This document shows positions 36,574-48,914 of a stretch of DNA of 64,000 nucleotides, in pieces. The first letter of the stretch is position 1. Every line of letters begins with the position of its first letter. The translations under genes and the position numbers were made by a program. Origin of the DNA: Holotrichia oblita (Eukaryota > Arthropoda > Insecta > Coleoptera > Scarabaeidae). The notes under the pieces were generated by a model. It ran no database searches. It was not told the origin of the DNA and was given only the letters and a program-made list of their open reading frames with translations. Where the stretch lies: contig CM043017.1 in the NCBI GenBank assembly GCA_023690525.1, forward strand, positions 178,204,330 through 178,268,329. Direction: 5' to 3'.

Positions 36574-39500
36574 ACAATGATGTGCTTTAGTACTGACTCA
36601 AAATGCCATAAAACTTTATAAATATACATACCAATAAATGCTTTACTACATTTTTTGCTTGAATGGAAGGTTTTTTGATTCTGAAAATAAAAAGTTGTAC
36701 AGCATATCCAATTCTGCCTACTAACACAGCACACCAAGACTTGCTTTTTTATAAAATATAGTTTCAATTTGAATCCTGCCATGAAGATTATCACTAGCTT
36801 AAAGGAAAATTGTTTCCTTTGAATATTTTTTGTAAATAAGCTGTTTTTTTATAAACCTAGCTTAAGATTCTTAAATACTAAATAGAAAACTAAGACAGTA
36901 GGTAGTCCAGTCTTCATTGTTCAGCCTTTTCATCTTCTTTTTACCTTTCTTAATTTTTTATTCCATTAACCGTAATGTATAAATCTGCATACCTGTACGA
37001 AGCATCTCTAATCCTATGGCACTTTAAAAGGTAAAAATCTTTGTTGACGAGTTACCATCAACTCTTTATAAACTATAACATATTTCGATAAAACCAAAAA
37101 TGTTTTCCTGCATGCATCTTTAGATACTTAAGAGACACAGTAAGTTATAATATTATCTACAAAATAGGACAGGAATTGAGTGTCTACAGTGTTGCAGATT
37201 TTGCTAGCGATGGACGTCCTACAACAGCAATTCCTGGCAGGTTTATTGGGGGAGCAATAACAACAATAGCAACAAGTGGAGAAACAAAGACCATTCGGTT
37301 GACACTATTGCTATCTGAACTTAACTTACTGTTATGTTATTTCGTTAATTTCCAACAAAATTCGTTAGAATATTATGTTAAGCATTGTAAATTTAGGAAA
37401 TATTTTGTCAAAATTACACGTACGACGCACACTCATGTTACCGCGGTTTTTGAAAATAATAATAAAATTTGAGAAGGGGGTCAAGAAAAAACAAGGAAAA
37501 GGTGAACAATTGGTCTTTTTTTTGAAAGATGGAAAAGAAGGAAAAGTCAGACGAAAAGATAAGTTCTTTTTTAAAGTAGAAAAACATTTTAAAAATAGAA
37601 AGTCAAATTTGAAAAAGAACATTGGAAATTAGTTTGAAAAGAGGAAAAGAAGAAAAGAAATTAGAGAGACAGGTGAAGGAAAAGTTTGAAGATTCAAAAG
37701 ATTTGAAAAGATTGAAAAGTGAAAAGAGGAAAAGAAGAAAAATTCAAAGGACCAGAAGACCAGAAGTCGGGAAGAAGTTACTATTTTTATTTTTAATATT
37801 ATACATACTAAGGTAAGAGAGGGTGGATCTAAATTAATTGTAAAGTGCTTAATATAAAAATTATTTGAATTATTTTGTTTTGATTTTGACATAACATTAC
37901 CTTTTTATGCCATTTCCAAAATGAGCTATGTGGTTTATTAATAACTACATCCTGCATACAGGCTACGAGGTTAGCTACGTTGATCATGGTGTAGTCTCTC
38001 GCTTTAGTAGTGGTGTAATAGTTCTATGGAGTTGTTCAATAAAAGAAAAATCCTAAAATAGAACCTTGCAGTACCCCATATTTAATATCGTGCGATTTCG
38101 ATGCAATTCTACCATTTTGTTTGTGTCTAAGATCAGATATTTCTGAACATGGAGTTCATAATTTTTTCAAACACTTTGGAGATATTTATTTATAACTGTG
38201 TAACTCTCGTGAGTAGGCGGTGTACTATGCAGAGCGGATTCTAATACACAAAACAAAAAATCACCATTTGAAGGACGATGGATTAATAACAATTGCTGTA
38301 GACGTACTTAATTATATAGCTACACATTCCGAAACCTATTCCTGCCAAAATTTGAAAGGCCCAGACGTTTGTTAACTGTTTTTGCGAGAGTTTTATGTTT
38401 TGGTTTGTTTTTGCAACCGTCTCCGAAGGATTTCACCTGCAATTAGTCGAGACATCTATTCCTGAAATCTTGAAACAAGTAAGTCGTCCTTCTATAGTGC
38501 CTCCTTCGAGTCATTTGTGTTGTTGCCCCTACTTAATTAATGAATTTACCTTAATTAAAGTTTGTACAGGTATAGCCGTATGTGGTTTTTCTTTCTTCGC
38601 TACCGAAAGGGATCAAAGCTGGAACGTTAGGGTGGAAACGCAGGTTTGCAGGTTTCCATTGTATGTTTGTGTTATGTAATTTACTATATTAAGTTTTTCA
38701 CCTACCTATTTAAGTACCTAATCCAAAACGCAGCATTTGCGAAATATTATTTTTCCTTAACGATGAAATAATTGCTCGAGAAAGAGAGATAAATAACAAG
38801 CACTCGTAAATTTTCACGAGATATCTTTGTCTGAAGACAACAAAGTAACGCCGAACACAGCTTGAACTGAATTAAATAAAAGAGTGTCTAAAAAAAGAAC
38901 AAGCAACGATAAAATGTTATTCTGAAAACAATTTTCGAGAGACGGGTACTCGTACTGCAAACTTTATTAATACGATCCCATTTTTATTTTTATACTTACT
39001 TATATTGCATACCTTTCGCAGCTTTTTTACAGAGAATTTTCCACTAACTTCGTCGACAATTTTTAATTACTTCCAAACCCTCGTTCAACTTCAAAACTGG
39101 TTAATTTTTCCTTCCGTCCGTAAAATTTAATATCCCTTTATTTGTTTAGTAGTCTGTTGGATTACGTACCGGGTTTTTAACTTGGTTTTGAGCTCGCTAG
39201 TTAAATCTAGTTTCTAGGAATTTTTAATATTTGAATATGTGTTGCACACGTTCACATTTTCAAACATAATCTTCTAAATCTTTGGATACCTTCGTTAAAC
39301 TATCCTATCCAATTTCATTACACAAGACGACATATTACCGGAGCTAAATCATTCCTATTTAGAAGCGGCGAACTAATCCCAATTCTCATCAGACGAGAGC
39401 GAATACGAAACTAGGCGAAAGTCTGTTACAGTTCACAAAACCGTCCCATAAAAACAAGCCCGCCTAATTGATAATTCCCCGTTTAAAATTTCCAATTTCA

Positions 39501-40355
39501 CGCACATGGTAGCGTAGCACTCTCGACGTAATTACCTCTATTGCTCCGAGATAACAGGATGACAATTAACGTCTCCCTACGTTTACTCAGATGGACGGAC
39601 CCGTGTTTTCCTCGCTTTATCACTTATCTATTGACCGCAAGGTTCAACATTGTAAGGGCTCCGTATTTGTGTTAGCTATGTATGTATATACAGCAACGAT
39701 ATTCATCTTTGCTTGGTTGTATTTGCGTGCGGGAAGTTGATTTTCCTGCACTAGTGCGAGAAGTAAAATTTTTATTTTGAAATTTCAAAATTTAGAGAAA
39801 ACGTCATTAATTGGCGCAAATGTTATCGACTGCTTTCAAAGTTGTGTCTAAAATTATAAGAATTCTCCACAGAAACTTCTACTTGTAAATCAATTAAAAA
39901 TGTCAACTTGGAGTCTTATACTTTCTAATTAATTGAGGACGCCTCCTAAAGAAACCTCCAATTATATAAAACGCTGGTGGCGTTGTTAACTTCTGAAGAT
40001 AATATCATTTTAGAACAAATTTACTTTGCCAAATTTTTAAGTAAAAAGAGAATATTGATTTTCTTCGGCCTCTTTAATAATATATAAGATTTAATCTGGA
40101 CCTGTACAAAAGTTTGCACTGATTGATTACTAGACCTGGTAAGTATTCGAAAACTACCTAGTTAGTGATTTTTTTTGTAGAAAATTTCATGCTCTAAGAA
40201 GAACGTTAATGAACAAAATATCATGAAAAACGCAGGGTCCTTTCGTCTACTGAAGTTTAACAAGGCAAGATATCAAAAAATTTGGATCATCATAGCCTTT
40301 ACTGTCGAGTTTCAGTTTTTAGTTTTGGTTTTTTCAACATTTTATAGGTATTTGC
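36574..40355. other. Anonymous interval with polypurine tract
   Basis: 37470-37790 is strongly purine-rich on the plus strand (GAAAAG-type runs), giving spurious Lys-rich frames. 38010-38100 on the minus strand may hold a tiny RT scrap (VLQGSILGF) but is too short to annotate. 39330-39650 is less AT-rich and free of recognisable repeats. No gene supported. Confidence 0.45.
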
Positions 40356-40359
40356 CAAC

Positions 40360-40775
40360 ATGGACAAATTAGCAAGAAGTACCAGCGAACAGCCATTCAT
40401 TGGTCCAGAACCTACGTGTGGGAGTTCTTATGGCAGCATCAAAGCCAGCCTTTGACAGATCTGAACTCGCTGCCAGGCATTGCTTCTACTGGAATGCACT
40501 TGGTAGCATGAAACACTATAAAACTCTGAGGCTGCGCCTAAATGGGAAAAGACTTCGACTCTCTTTATGAACAGAGACACGCTGAATAAACCATTGCATG
40601 CATCGCATGGGCATAGTGAATTCTTGTAGTTCTTGTTCTTTCTGCTCCTTGCTGACTGCCCAATGGCGAACAGGGAGAGGCGAACATACTTAGATGATCC
40701 CAGAGCAAGTCAATTAAATGCTGACCAGGTTGCAGACCTGTTTGTTCGGGTGCAATCTGGTTGAGAGGTCGGTCC
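40360..40775 (+). pseudogene. LINE RNase H / C-terminal fragment
   Basis: The frame reads DKLARSTSEQPFIGPEPTCG, the end of the RNase H domain of I/R1/Jockey-type ORF2 (consensus ADELAR.GS...FIGPEP). It then runs through broken frames with LNKPLHASHGHSEF (from the LTGH..LN.HLH.MG block) and DDPRASQLNADQVADLF to about 40770. Stops and frameshifts interrupt it. Only the 3' end of the element is present, as usual for 5'-truncated LINE insertions. Confidence 0.8.
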
Positions 40776-40809
40776 AAAGAACAATTTGGAGTTAAATTTG
40801 ATTGGCTGT

Positions 40810-41180
40810 TGTTGAATTTAGATAGATAAATAGATAATTCACGGAGTGACTAAGTAGGCTCTTGCCACTGCGAGCTATGGGTCTATTGTCTGTTATGTCC
40901 TGTTAGTAGACGTACCACCAACCTGAAAGTTCTCCTGCCTTTGCTCAAAAGGTCATCAGTGTATTTAAGCATGTATTCTTGCTGAATGATGCTGATGAAG
41001 TCCTTAGCCTGGCTCTGTCGTGGGGAGCTTTTCCACAATTCAGCGAATTTATCCACCGACCATATCTCCATGGTTTTGGCTATTTTCCTTTTCATGATTC
41101 CACACGATGGTATAGGTGCACTGAGTGGTCTGGACGCTCCTCCTTTGGCCAGGGCATCTGCTTTCTCATTTCCTTTATCT
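40810..41180 (-). pseudogene. Second LINE RNase H / C-terminal fragment, opposite strand
   Basis: The minus-strand frame reads ADALAKGGASRPLSAPIPSCG, then MKRKIAKTMEIWSVDKF, SPRQSQAKDFI and GRRTFRLVVRLLTGH, the RNase H end and the conserved LTGH block. The reading frame stops at about 40883 and a probable 3' UTR runs to a TATCTATTTATCTATC tail near 40815-40830. The family differs from the plus-strand fragment next to it. The two run tail to tail. Confidence 0.82.
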
Positions 41181-41254
41181 TCGTGTCTTGTTGTTGACTT
41201 TATAAGATTTTTTATTTTTAAGGATGTTTTAGACTGGGGCTATCGAAACCCGTC

Positions 41255-41560
41255 GTTTTCAGAAACCGGTTATCCGTCCAGCACACTACCCAGTTCCGGA
41301 TTACCCGAGTACCCGGTTGCACCATAGATCCGGTTTCCGGTACCTGGTTCTACTCGATTTCGGGTAATATCCGGTTTCAGGTAATACCCGGTTTCGATTA
41401 ATATCCGATTTCGGTTGTCCGGATTTCGAGCATCCGCTTTTGAATTTGTTGTTACGGAGTTAAGTAACAATGTAACAATAATGGGTAATTGGTATTTAAG
41501 TAAGACCGGGTATTACCCAAAACCGGGCAGAACCGTTGTTAACAATATCGAGTACCCGGG
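41255..41560. repeat. Degenerate 17-bp minisatellite
   Basis: At 41363-41430 the unit AATAYCCGGTTTCRGGT repeats every 17 bp (AATATCCGGTTTCAGGT, AATACCCGGTTTCGATT, AATATCCGATTTCGGTT). More diverged CCGGTT/ACCCGG units extend on both sides from about 41255 to 41560. Confidence 0.75.
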
Positions 41561-42310
41561 GACTTTAGACTTTAGATTTTTACAAATTTGATTGGTACGT
41601 TGGGTAAATGGGTTGTACCAGACAGCCACTGGTTGATAATACCATAACAGGACGACATTTTCAAGAAATTAAACAGAGGCTGCATTTAAACAAATCTAAT
41701 ATTGATAAAACTGACAAGATATTCTAGAAGCGGCAATATTTTGAGCTACTCTGCACATTTTTTTAATGCAAGCCATTACATGGTTATGAATGGTGTTTGT
41801 ACACGTAATAGGGACACACAACTTTCAATCATATTGTGGTAAGGAGCAAAACAGCAAAAGTGAATATCAATATGTTTTAATAAAATGAAATATTGGTAAT
41901 AAAGTGAGATGACACCAACTCGTCTGTTGAAAAACGTTTTGTACAGAACCCAGGAACGCCCATTACGATACCTACTGCAAAGTCATACAAAGATATAATA
42001 CTCATATAGAAAGTGTCTCAATCAGCAGGTATCTGTCTACAGAATTACGAATAAGACCCAAGAAGGTGTAGCAGCCCTTAACGCTTAACGTTGCAGTAGT
42101 AAACAGTTAATCCAAATTAGTAATCCAGAACAAACTGTTGCTTTGTTTGGTCAAAAACGCCAGACAAAGAAAAACTAGAAACTTTTAATTCAAACCAATC
42201 AGGTACGTCTTTCAATGATAGAACAAAACTGGCAGGCACTAAGTCAGGTCAGAAAACGAGATTTGAATGCGGATATTCAACTGTAGGTGGCGCAAAAGAA
42301 ATGTCATAAT
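41561..42310. other. Anonymous interval
   Basis: 41610-41720 resembles decayed transposase coding sequence (a frame with GRHFQEIKQRLHLNKS), possibly piggyBac-like, but is too short to assign. Nothing else recognised. Confidence 0.35.
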
Positions 42311-42314
42311 TTGA

Positions 42315-43140
42315 ATTGGTTGACATTTTTGCAGATGGCGCCATATATGATGTAGATAATAGACAACAACCTCCAGAACATGGAATTATTGTTACTGCTT
42401 TGACAAATTTTCAGTCTATTGTTTTAACGCAAAGAGAATTTCGTCGTCGTATTCCATGTACTCGAACAATCAAGCGTTTGGCTCAGCACTTTCGTGCAAT
42501 CTGAGTCTACTACTGATGTCGCAAGAAATGGCCGGCCTCGTAGTGATCGTTCGAACGAGAACATCGCTGCTGTTGCCGACAATGTTAGAGAGAATTCACA
42601 AACGTTAACAAAACGACAATGCACACAATTGTCACAGCAAATTTTGGTGAAAAATTTGAAAATGTTCCCCTACAAAGTGCAACCTGTTCAAGAATTGTTG
42701 CCTTATTGCCATACTCTGTTGAACTTGGTGCAAGATGAGGATGATTTCGTATCAAAAGTCATAATGAGAGACGAAGCCCATTTCTACCTAAGTGGTTGTG
42801 TTAACAAGCAAAGTTAGAAGAGCCATTGCGTCCCCTCAAAGAGATTGTTTGGTGCAGCATTTGCAGTGAGAAAGAGATTGGCCCTTACTTTTGTGAAGAC
42901 GCCGATGGCACCACCGTAACCGTAACTGTTTTTTTTTGCCGTAAGTTGCTGCATTAGGTCTCGATCATTGTTGATTTCAACAGGTCGGAGCAACCGCTCA
43001 CACAGCTCGAGCAACTATGGAGATTTTGAACCACCAATTTCCCGGTCCAGTGATCTTCCGTTTTGGAGATTTGAACTGCAACATTGCTAACATTGAAGAA
43101 GAAATCGCCAATTTGACATTACTTTTGCGCTACCTTGTAT
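42315..43140 (+). pseudogene. IS630/Tc1/mariner-superfamily transposase relic
   Basis: Broken frames follow a known insect transposase layout: LTQREFRRRI...TRTIKRLAQHF (helix-turn-helix), GRPRSDRSNENIAAVADNVREN (GRP linker), FPYKVQPVQEL, then SKVIMRDEAHFYLSGCVNKQ with catalytic Asp 1 in RDEAHF. After a disrupted stretch, GATAHTARATMEILNHQFPG contains the second catalytic region (DGATAHTA, Asp lost in a frameshift) and RFGDLNC follows. Stops and shifts are frequent and no inverted repeats are visible. It is inactive. Confidence 0.82.
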
Positions 43141-46078
43141 ATAACAGTGATGGGAGGACTGGCTTTTTTAAAGATTATCGAATTGAATAATCGAAATATT
43201 GTTGTCAAAGCTTAAACGTGGTCTTCACTGATGGTGGGAGACGACCTCATCATTCAAAAAAATTACGATTCTTGATTTAGATTCGGTTTTATCACAAAAA
43301 AAGGAATTGGGGAGTAGAAGCAAGATTTGAGTCACCATATTCTATAAGCTACATGTGCACATGTGGATAAAGTTTATTATTGTTTTATATAAATTTAAAA
43401 CAGCAGTTTGAGAAGGGTTGCCATGTTACTCAATCGAAAGTAAGCTATACCATTTTCAGAGATACGACGGACCTTTCGCCCGGCTTTGACCGTATTATAA
43501 ATACATTAAATGAATAGAAAGCTGTCGAACCCCCAGGTCTCTATTAAACTTATGTGCTCTTGACAATGATAAAGGTACGCGAACGAATACCATAGGTATA
43601 CTACTAAAGCAACACACCTTTGAAGACAAAATTGTTTAGAACTCTCCTATATTCACGTGTATCCTTTTATAATCATGGATATGTAAGAGATTTATGAATG
43701 GTTTTAATGAATACACAATTTTAAAGTTAATCCCCATTTTGCTAATTGAAACACCTGAAACTTAGTATAATAACCAATAAACTAAATGAACGGGAGACCC
43801 TGTTTTCCGGGTTCTATTCACGAGATCGTAATTGTATATTGCTATTCCACCATAATACGTAATAAACTTCGTCAGAATGGAAAATCACCCGGATATTATC
43901 CGGCTAACTATATCTATCTATCGGTGATGATACAGAATAGGAAACTGTAGCTCTAAAATTACGTTCTAGTAAAGAAATTTAGAGATACGCCTCGAGCTAT
44001 TTCGATTTTGCACTTTGAGGAAACGTATTAGATTATGGTCATGACACAAAGCAAACACGTAAATTTATTATCGGTAAGTTGATAGTCCAATATCCGTCTA
44101 CGCTATCGATTCAATTTAGTAGCGTTCCTTCCTTTTCATGTAATAAACGTATTATTTTTGCCCGATGAAACGAAAAAAAAGGGATGGTTTTCCTGCTGCC
44201 GATAAGTCGTGACCGAGTTTGAAAATTAAGAAGACATCATATATCGAGACGAAACTTTCCAACCGCCACGTTTTTATGGTTGCCGGAGGGTTACTTCGAA
44301 CTTTTTTTTTTTTTTTAGAAGGTCACATCCATACGCGGTGGTGGCAAACCCTGCAACTCGAAAGCTGGGAAACATGTTTCTCTTAATTCGTTTTATTAGT
44401 CACGTTCCGTTTCTGAACTCGACTACTTTTCGGGATCCATTTGCGGACTTGCTGTTTCCTTTAGTTTCGTTACTCTTGCTCTCGGTGGACTTACGTGACG
44501 TGTATTTAGTTTATTTTATGAAAAGGATGATACCTCTCCTGTCTTGAAATCTTATACGGATAGCCTTACGTTCTAAATTTGAGTAGCACTATCGTGATCA
44601 AATCGTTTAGTTGAAATGGTGGTCTTTTTACGATGCTAAAAAGAAGGAGATGCACTGGCAAGATTCCAGAACAACTTCTAGAAGATTTTTCAAATATTTA
44701 TATGTCGTTGTTTATGTCAAAGTAACACTTTCATTTTATCAAGCATGGGTATGTGAAGTAACGATTTTGAAAGACATTTTCTCAAAACTTTTATTAATTA
44801 ACAATGATTTGTGGTACGGTTATATATCTTCAAATTCCTTATACATACAGGGTGGGGCATTAGTGCGAGGAAGTCCAATTACTCCTGTATTATAAAAGAA
44901 ATATATTAATAATAATAAAGGTAAGACCTAGAAGAATCGTAAGCTGTAAAAGTAAGTTTAGTCTGTCATTTAGGCTGTCATTATTTGACACCCTGTATAG
45001 TTAAAAATATTTTTAGTTTATAGCTCTCCACGCGCTTCAACTTTTAATAACATTTTCTCATTTCTCTTATAATAAGGAACCACAACTGCCTCAGTCGATT
45101 TGGAGGGATAGTGGAAATAATTAACGATAGATTTTTACCAATTGCAGGCGCCAGGGACAGTGTCTTCAAAGTTTGTATTGTGTAAACTCACTCAGAAGCT
45201 GAACTCAGTTAGCTGAATGTAGTCTAATCACGAATGCTTTGAAATATACGGTCAAACTTTCTAAGCTTGCATACCAACCTACAGCAAGAGTTCTATAGTC
45301 TTTGAATTCTTGATTTATCATGAAAAAATAATCCTGAACTCTCTCTTAGTCTCCAATGCTTTTTTCCAAGCGCATGGAAATCACTCCTCTTTCATAGGTT
45401 ATAAGATCTGTTGTCCTTAAGAATTTCCACCCGACTAGCGTTTTACCGCTTTCCAAAAAAAGAGCATTATGCACCATCAACTAAGAATTTTTGCTCGCTA
45501 ACTCAATTATGCCTCACTGCCAGTACGATTTAAAGTTTACCATAGCCCTGCCATATTCTTCTCATTTCTAAGGCTGAACTTTGTGTTCTTGGGCCTTTCT
45601 ATCTCTGCTGTAGGCCTCTCATGCCTACGATGGTTGGTGAGTGTGGTGGATCTACTGCACTGAATTGCTGGTAGCATTCTCCAGGCTTCTCCATTTCGCT
45701 GTTATGTGAGGCGTGCAGGTGCAGTCTTGAGATAAGACTTAGCACGAGTTTTTGTCGGTGTCTAAGGTGGGGGTGGGCAGGATTTTTTTTCGTACCAGCA
45801 CCCGAAACTTGGGAGTAACTGCAGATAGATCTTTTTATTGGATCCGGACGGGTTGGTCCAAGTTTAGGATAGTGTGTGCAGCCCTTGTAGTTTGCTAGAT
45901 GTTCTCCAATTCACACACTTTGCTGTATCGGCTTTGGGGCGTTGGCACTCTCTAAGCTGGCGAACTTCCGCACAAACAACACATCGCCGAAGAGCGGTGC
46001 AGCTGAACTAAACCTGGCCAAACTTCTGGCACCTATAGACAGCTTTGCTATTAGCGTTTCGACTTACATCTCTCTAAA
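43141..46078. other. Anonymous interval containing one small MITE
   Basis: Apart from the 148-bp element at 44848-44995, only short frames without domains are seen. 45540-45800 is less AT-rich and may be an old LINE remnant, but I could not align it to known motifs. Confidence 0.4.
44848..44995. mobile_element. 148-bp MITE with CAGGGTG termini
   Basis: It starts CAGGGTGGGGCATTAGTGCG and ends TTTGACACCCTG, flanked on both sides by TA. The first 20 bp match the termini of elements at 48224 and 61804 with one change. The right end is a different sequence that shares only CACCCTG. Confidence 0.75.
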
Positions 46079-46446
46079 TGGCGCTGGTGGCCCTCTTGAG
46101 CTGCTAGAAGGCCCCCGAGGAGAAGGCTCCCCTACGTCCTCGAGGAGAAGGCCCCCTGATGACGTAACCAACTAAAATCAACTTAAACCAGCTCAACACC
46201 AATTAAACCCAGGTCAAAGCCAACTGAAAGCAGCTTACCTAGTTTTGGAAACAGCCTACCTGGTTTTGAGCTGGGTTTAATTGATTTTGAGCTGGTTTTA
46301 GTTGATTTTAATTGATTTTAGTGGGTTACGTCATCAGGGGTCTTCTCCCCAGGGGTCTAGGGAGCTTTCTCTTCGGAGGCCTAGGAAGGCCTTCTCGGAG
46401 GGCCATAAGCGCCATATAGCATCTAAAGGAGGCCACCAGCGCCATC
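46079..46446. mobile_element. Foldback element, about 370 bp
   Basis: TGGCGCTGGTGGCC at the left matches the reverse complement at the right end. Inverted homology with gaps runs through GAGGAGAAGG/CCTTCTC segments to CCCTGATGACGTAACC (about 46150) facing GGTTACGTCATCAGGGG (about 46324). The centre is rich in alternating CAGCTCAA/TTGAGCTGG and TTGATTTTAG motifs. The arms are GC-rich and contain Arg/Ser-rich frames that are not genes. Confidence 0.85.
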
Positions 46447-48220
46447 TCGCGGGTAATGGCATTATACAGCCCGGTCCCAGCTGCCAGGAATGAGTCATCG
46501 GGGGGTCGTATACAATGCCTGGCTTATTACAAGGTGTCCATGTCGAGTGAATGCGGCCATACGCCTATAGCCTTACTACTGACAAGACCTCACAAAGATT
46601 GTATATGACTTTTTCATTTTTTCAACGCCCCATCACTCCCTGAGGAGCCAAACCGTGCTTGGCTTCAGTTATTTAAGTTAATATATTACAAAGGACTACG
46701 TTTCTCAGAAAGTAACTGGTAAGTCTGGTAGGGTATCCTGGCAGTAAGCCGAAATATTTCTTATTTTCGCAGTTTTTTAGATTAACACTACGTCAATTTT
46801 CTCCAATCAATAGAATTATTTCACTTCTGAACTCTGTTTTAATGGGAATAGATCTGTTCTATGATCAGGATTTAAAACGGAAATCGTTGGTTTTGTTCTT
46901 GGGCTCCGCAACTGGTTATTGCATTTTGATGGTGGGCAGTTGTGGGGCAATGGCTTGAGCTTTAGTATGTAGGTACACACTAGGTAGACACCTGTAGCTG
47001 TATTTTTTTTGCTACGCTTGAAATACATTCAGTTTATATCGCAATAAATAAATAAATAAATAAGTAAGAGAAGTTTTGTGAAGGCTCAGAGGTCATCTTC
47101 CCTGATTGGATATATTCTGATCCCATCGGGCATATTCTGAGCTTTTCGGCGGAGTTCAGGACAGACTCTTGAACATGTAGTTTTGTCCCTAAGGACGACA
47201 GGAGCGATTTTTTCCTTTTTTGATATCAGAATTGTCTTAAACGTTGTTTATTTGATTGCTGGTCACGTTTGAGTTCTTGTGGCTCAGGAGATGAAGTTTC
47301 TCAAGCTCTTGGCGCAGATTTCTTGGAAGTAACGCTCTGCAAAAGCAGAGAATCGTTTCTATCTAGGTCTTTCGCTCTTAGTGTACTTATTATTTTCTTG
47401 AGGAGTTGAACATCTACCAGAATCTCTTATCGAGAGTGAAGTGGCAGAATTCTTTCAAGTTGGTATTACTCAAGTTAACACACAGAAGAGACAGAGTACA
47501 TAAATGTATATGCAATAAATGATAAGACGACAAAGAGCTAAATTTCTGAAGTACTTTAAAAAGGATTATTCAAAATAAATACATCCTCTTCTAAATACAC
47601 GAGGGTGTCTTCCCCTGCGCTAAAAATAATGTCAAACTTGCTCTCGTAAAAGGTTCAATACATAAATTAACCCTAACTGAGGTCAGAATGTGAGGTCTCA
47701 GAAATTACAGACCCTAGACCGTCGACCCTCCAGAATAATCAGAAATGTGTCACTTTGCAAGATTACACAGCTAAAACTAAATTATTACGTAGTTGACAAA
47801 TAGTATTTACATATGAAAGTGAAATTTAAATAACAAGAATAATCTTTATATAACTGAATTCGAAATATAAATCAAGTAAATGTTGACATTACATTTCTCT
47901 CTACGAATAAAGAGGAAAAAGAACACGACAAGGCACTCCCCATCGCTGCGTCTTGATTTTTCTAAATTTAACAGCAGGGATATTTTTAATATTCCTCAGC
48001 AAATAGCCTAGGGAGACGTAATGGAGATGGTAAGATTATAATCATATTTTATATTAGTTGCGCTAGACGAGGCGAACAATTCTCGCATGCCGCAAAATAT
48101 AATAGATTACCTTCTCGTACTTGTAGTACTCTACTGAGAATTTACGACTCGCCAATCCTACAGATTACACTTATTACAACTAGAATTTCTTACAGGTAAA
48201 TTCACAATCTTAAGTTTTAT
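46447..48220. other. Anonymous interval with (AAAT)n tract
   Basis: A short AAAT-repeat at 47041-47063 could be a LINE or SINE tail, but no element body was recognised upstream. Nothing else supported. Confidence 0.4.
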
Positions 48221-48914
48221 ATACAGGGTGAGGCATTAGTGCGTCAAAGCTCAATATATCCCTTATTATTGAAGATATCAAAAAACTTTGTGCACAAAAA
48301 TCATAGACAGTCTTAAGCTACACATTTTAAAATTAATTTCATATATACAGGATGTTTCATATCACTAGGGTGAAGCAAACATATATTTTCTTAAATGGAA
48401 CACACTATATATTATTTCAAATTTGGATTAAGCCCATCTTCTTCGTTTTTTCAATATAAGGTTTCATTGAGTTATAGCGAGTATTTCAGAAGTTATGGTC
48501 AATTTTGTGTGAAAATCGTTATGTATTTAACGCCCTGTGTATTCCATACGAAACAGCTTGAAATTATTTTTTTACTGGAATAGCTTTTTCATACTGTTAC
48601 ACTTTTATAACGAAGTGGTGTTTTCTCAATATTACGAAAACTGTGTACAGGGCGATTCAAAACACAAATGCATTATTTTCTAATTTTTTTTAATGGAACA
48701 CCCTGTATTTTATATTAAGAAAGGGGAGAATACTTGATATACTTTCATTTTCATTAACTATTCCCTATATCTAAAATTGTTAGTTTCTGAGATATTTAAT
48801 GATTTTTAAAGAAATGTGAGCATTTTGGCAATAATTGGAATATGATACATTAGCCATGAAAAAGTGACATTAGAAAAGTCTGGATCATATTATTTATCAG
48901 TTAATCAACTAGTT

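Noticed and set aside
37365..37892. Lys-rich and Phe-rich ORFs on both strands
   Set aside because: They arise from a polypurine tract and have no independent coding support.
38010..38100. RT motif VLQGSILGF on the minus strand
   Set aside because: Only about ten residues match and the following sequence does not continue into RT blocks.
38395..38679. 94-residue ORF
   Set aside because: No recognisable domain and no splice or composition support. It is likely a chance open frame.
41610..41720. piggyBac-like transposase relic
   Set aside because: One short frame (GRHFQEIKQRLHLNKS) is suggestive, but no catalytic motif or TTAA-flanked ends were seen.
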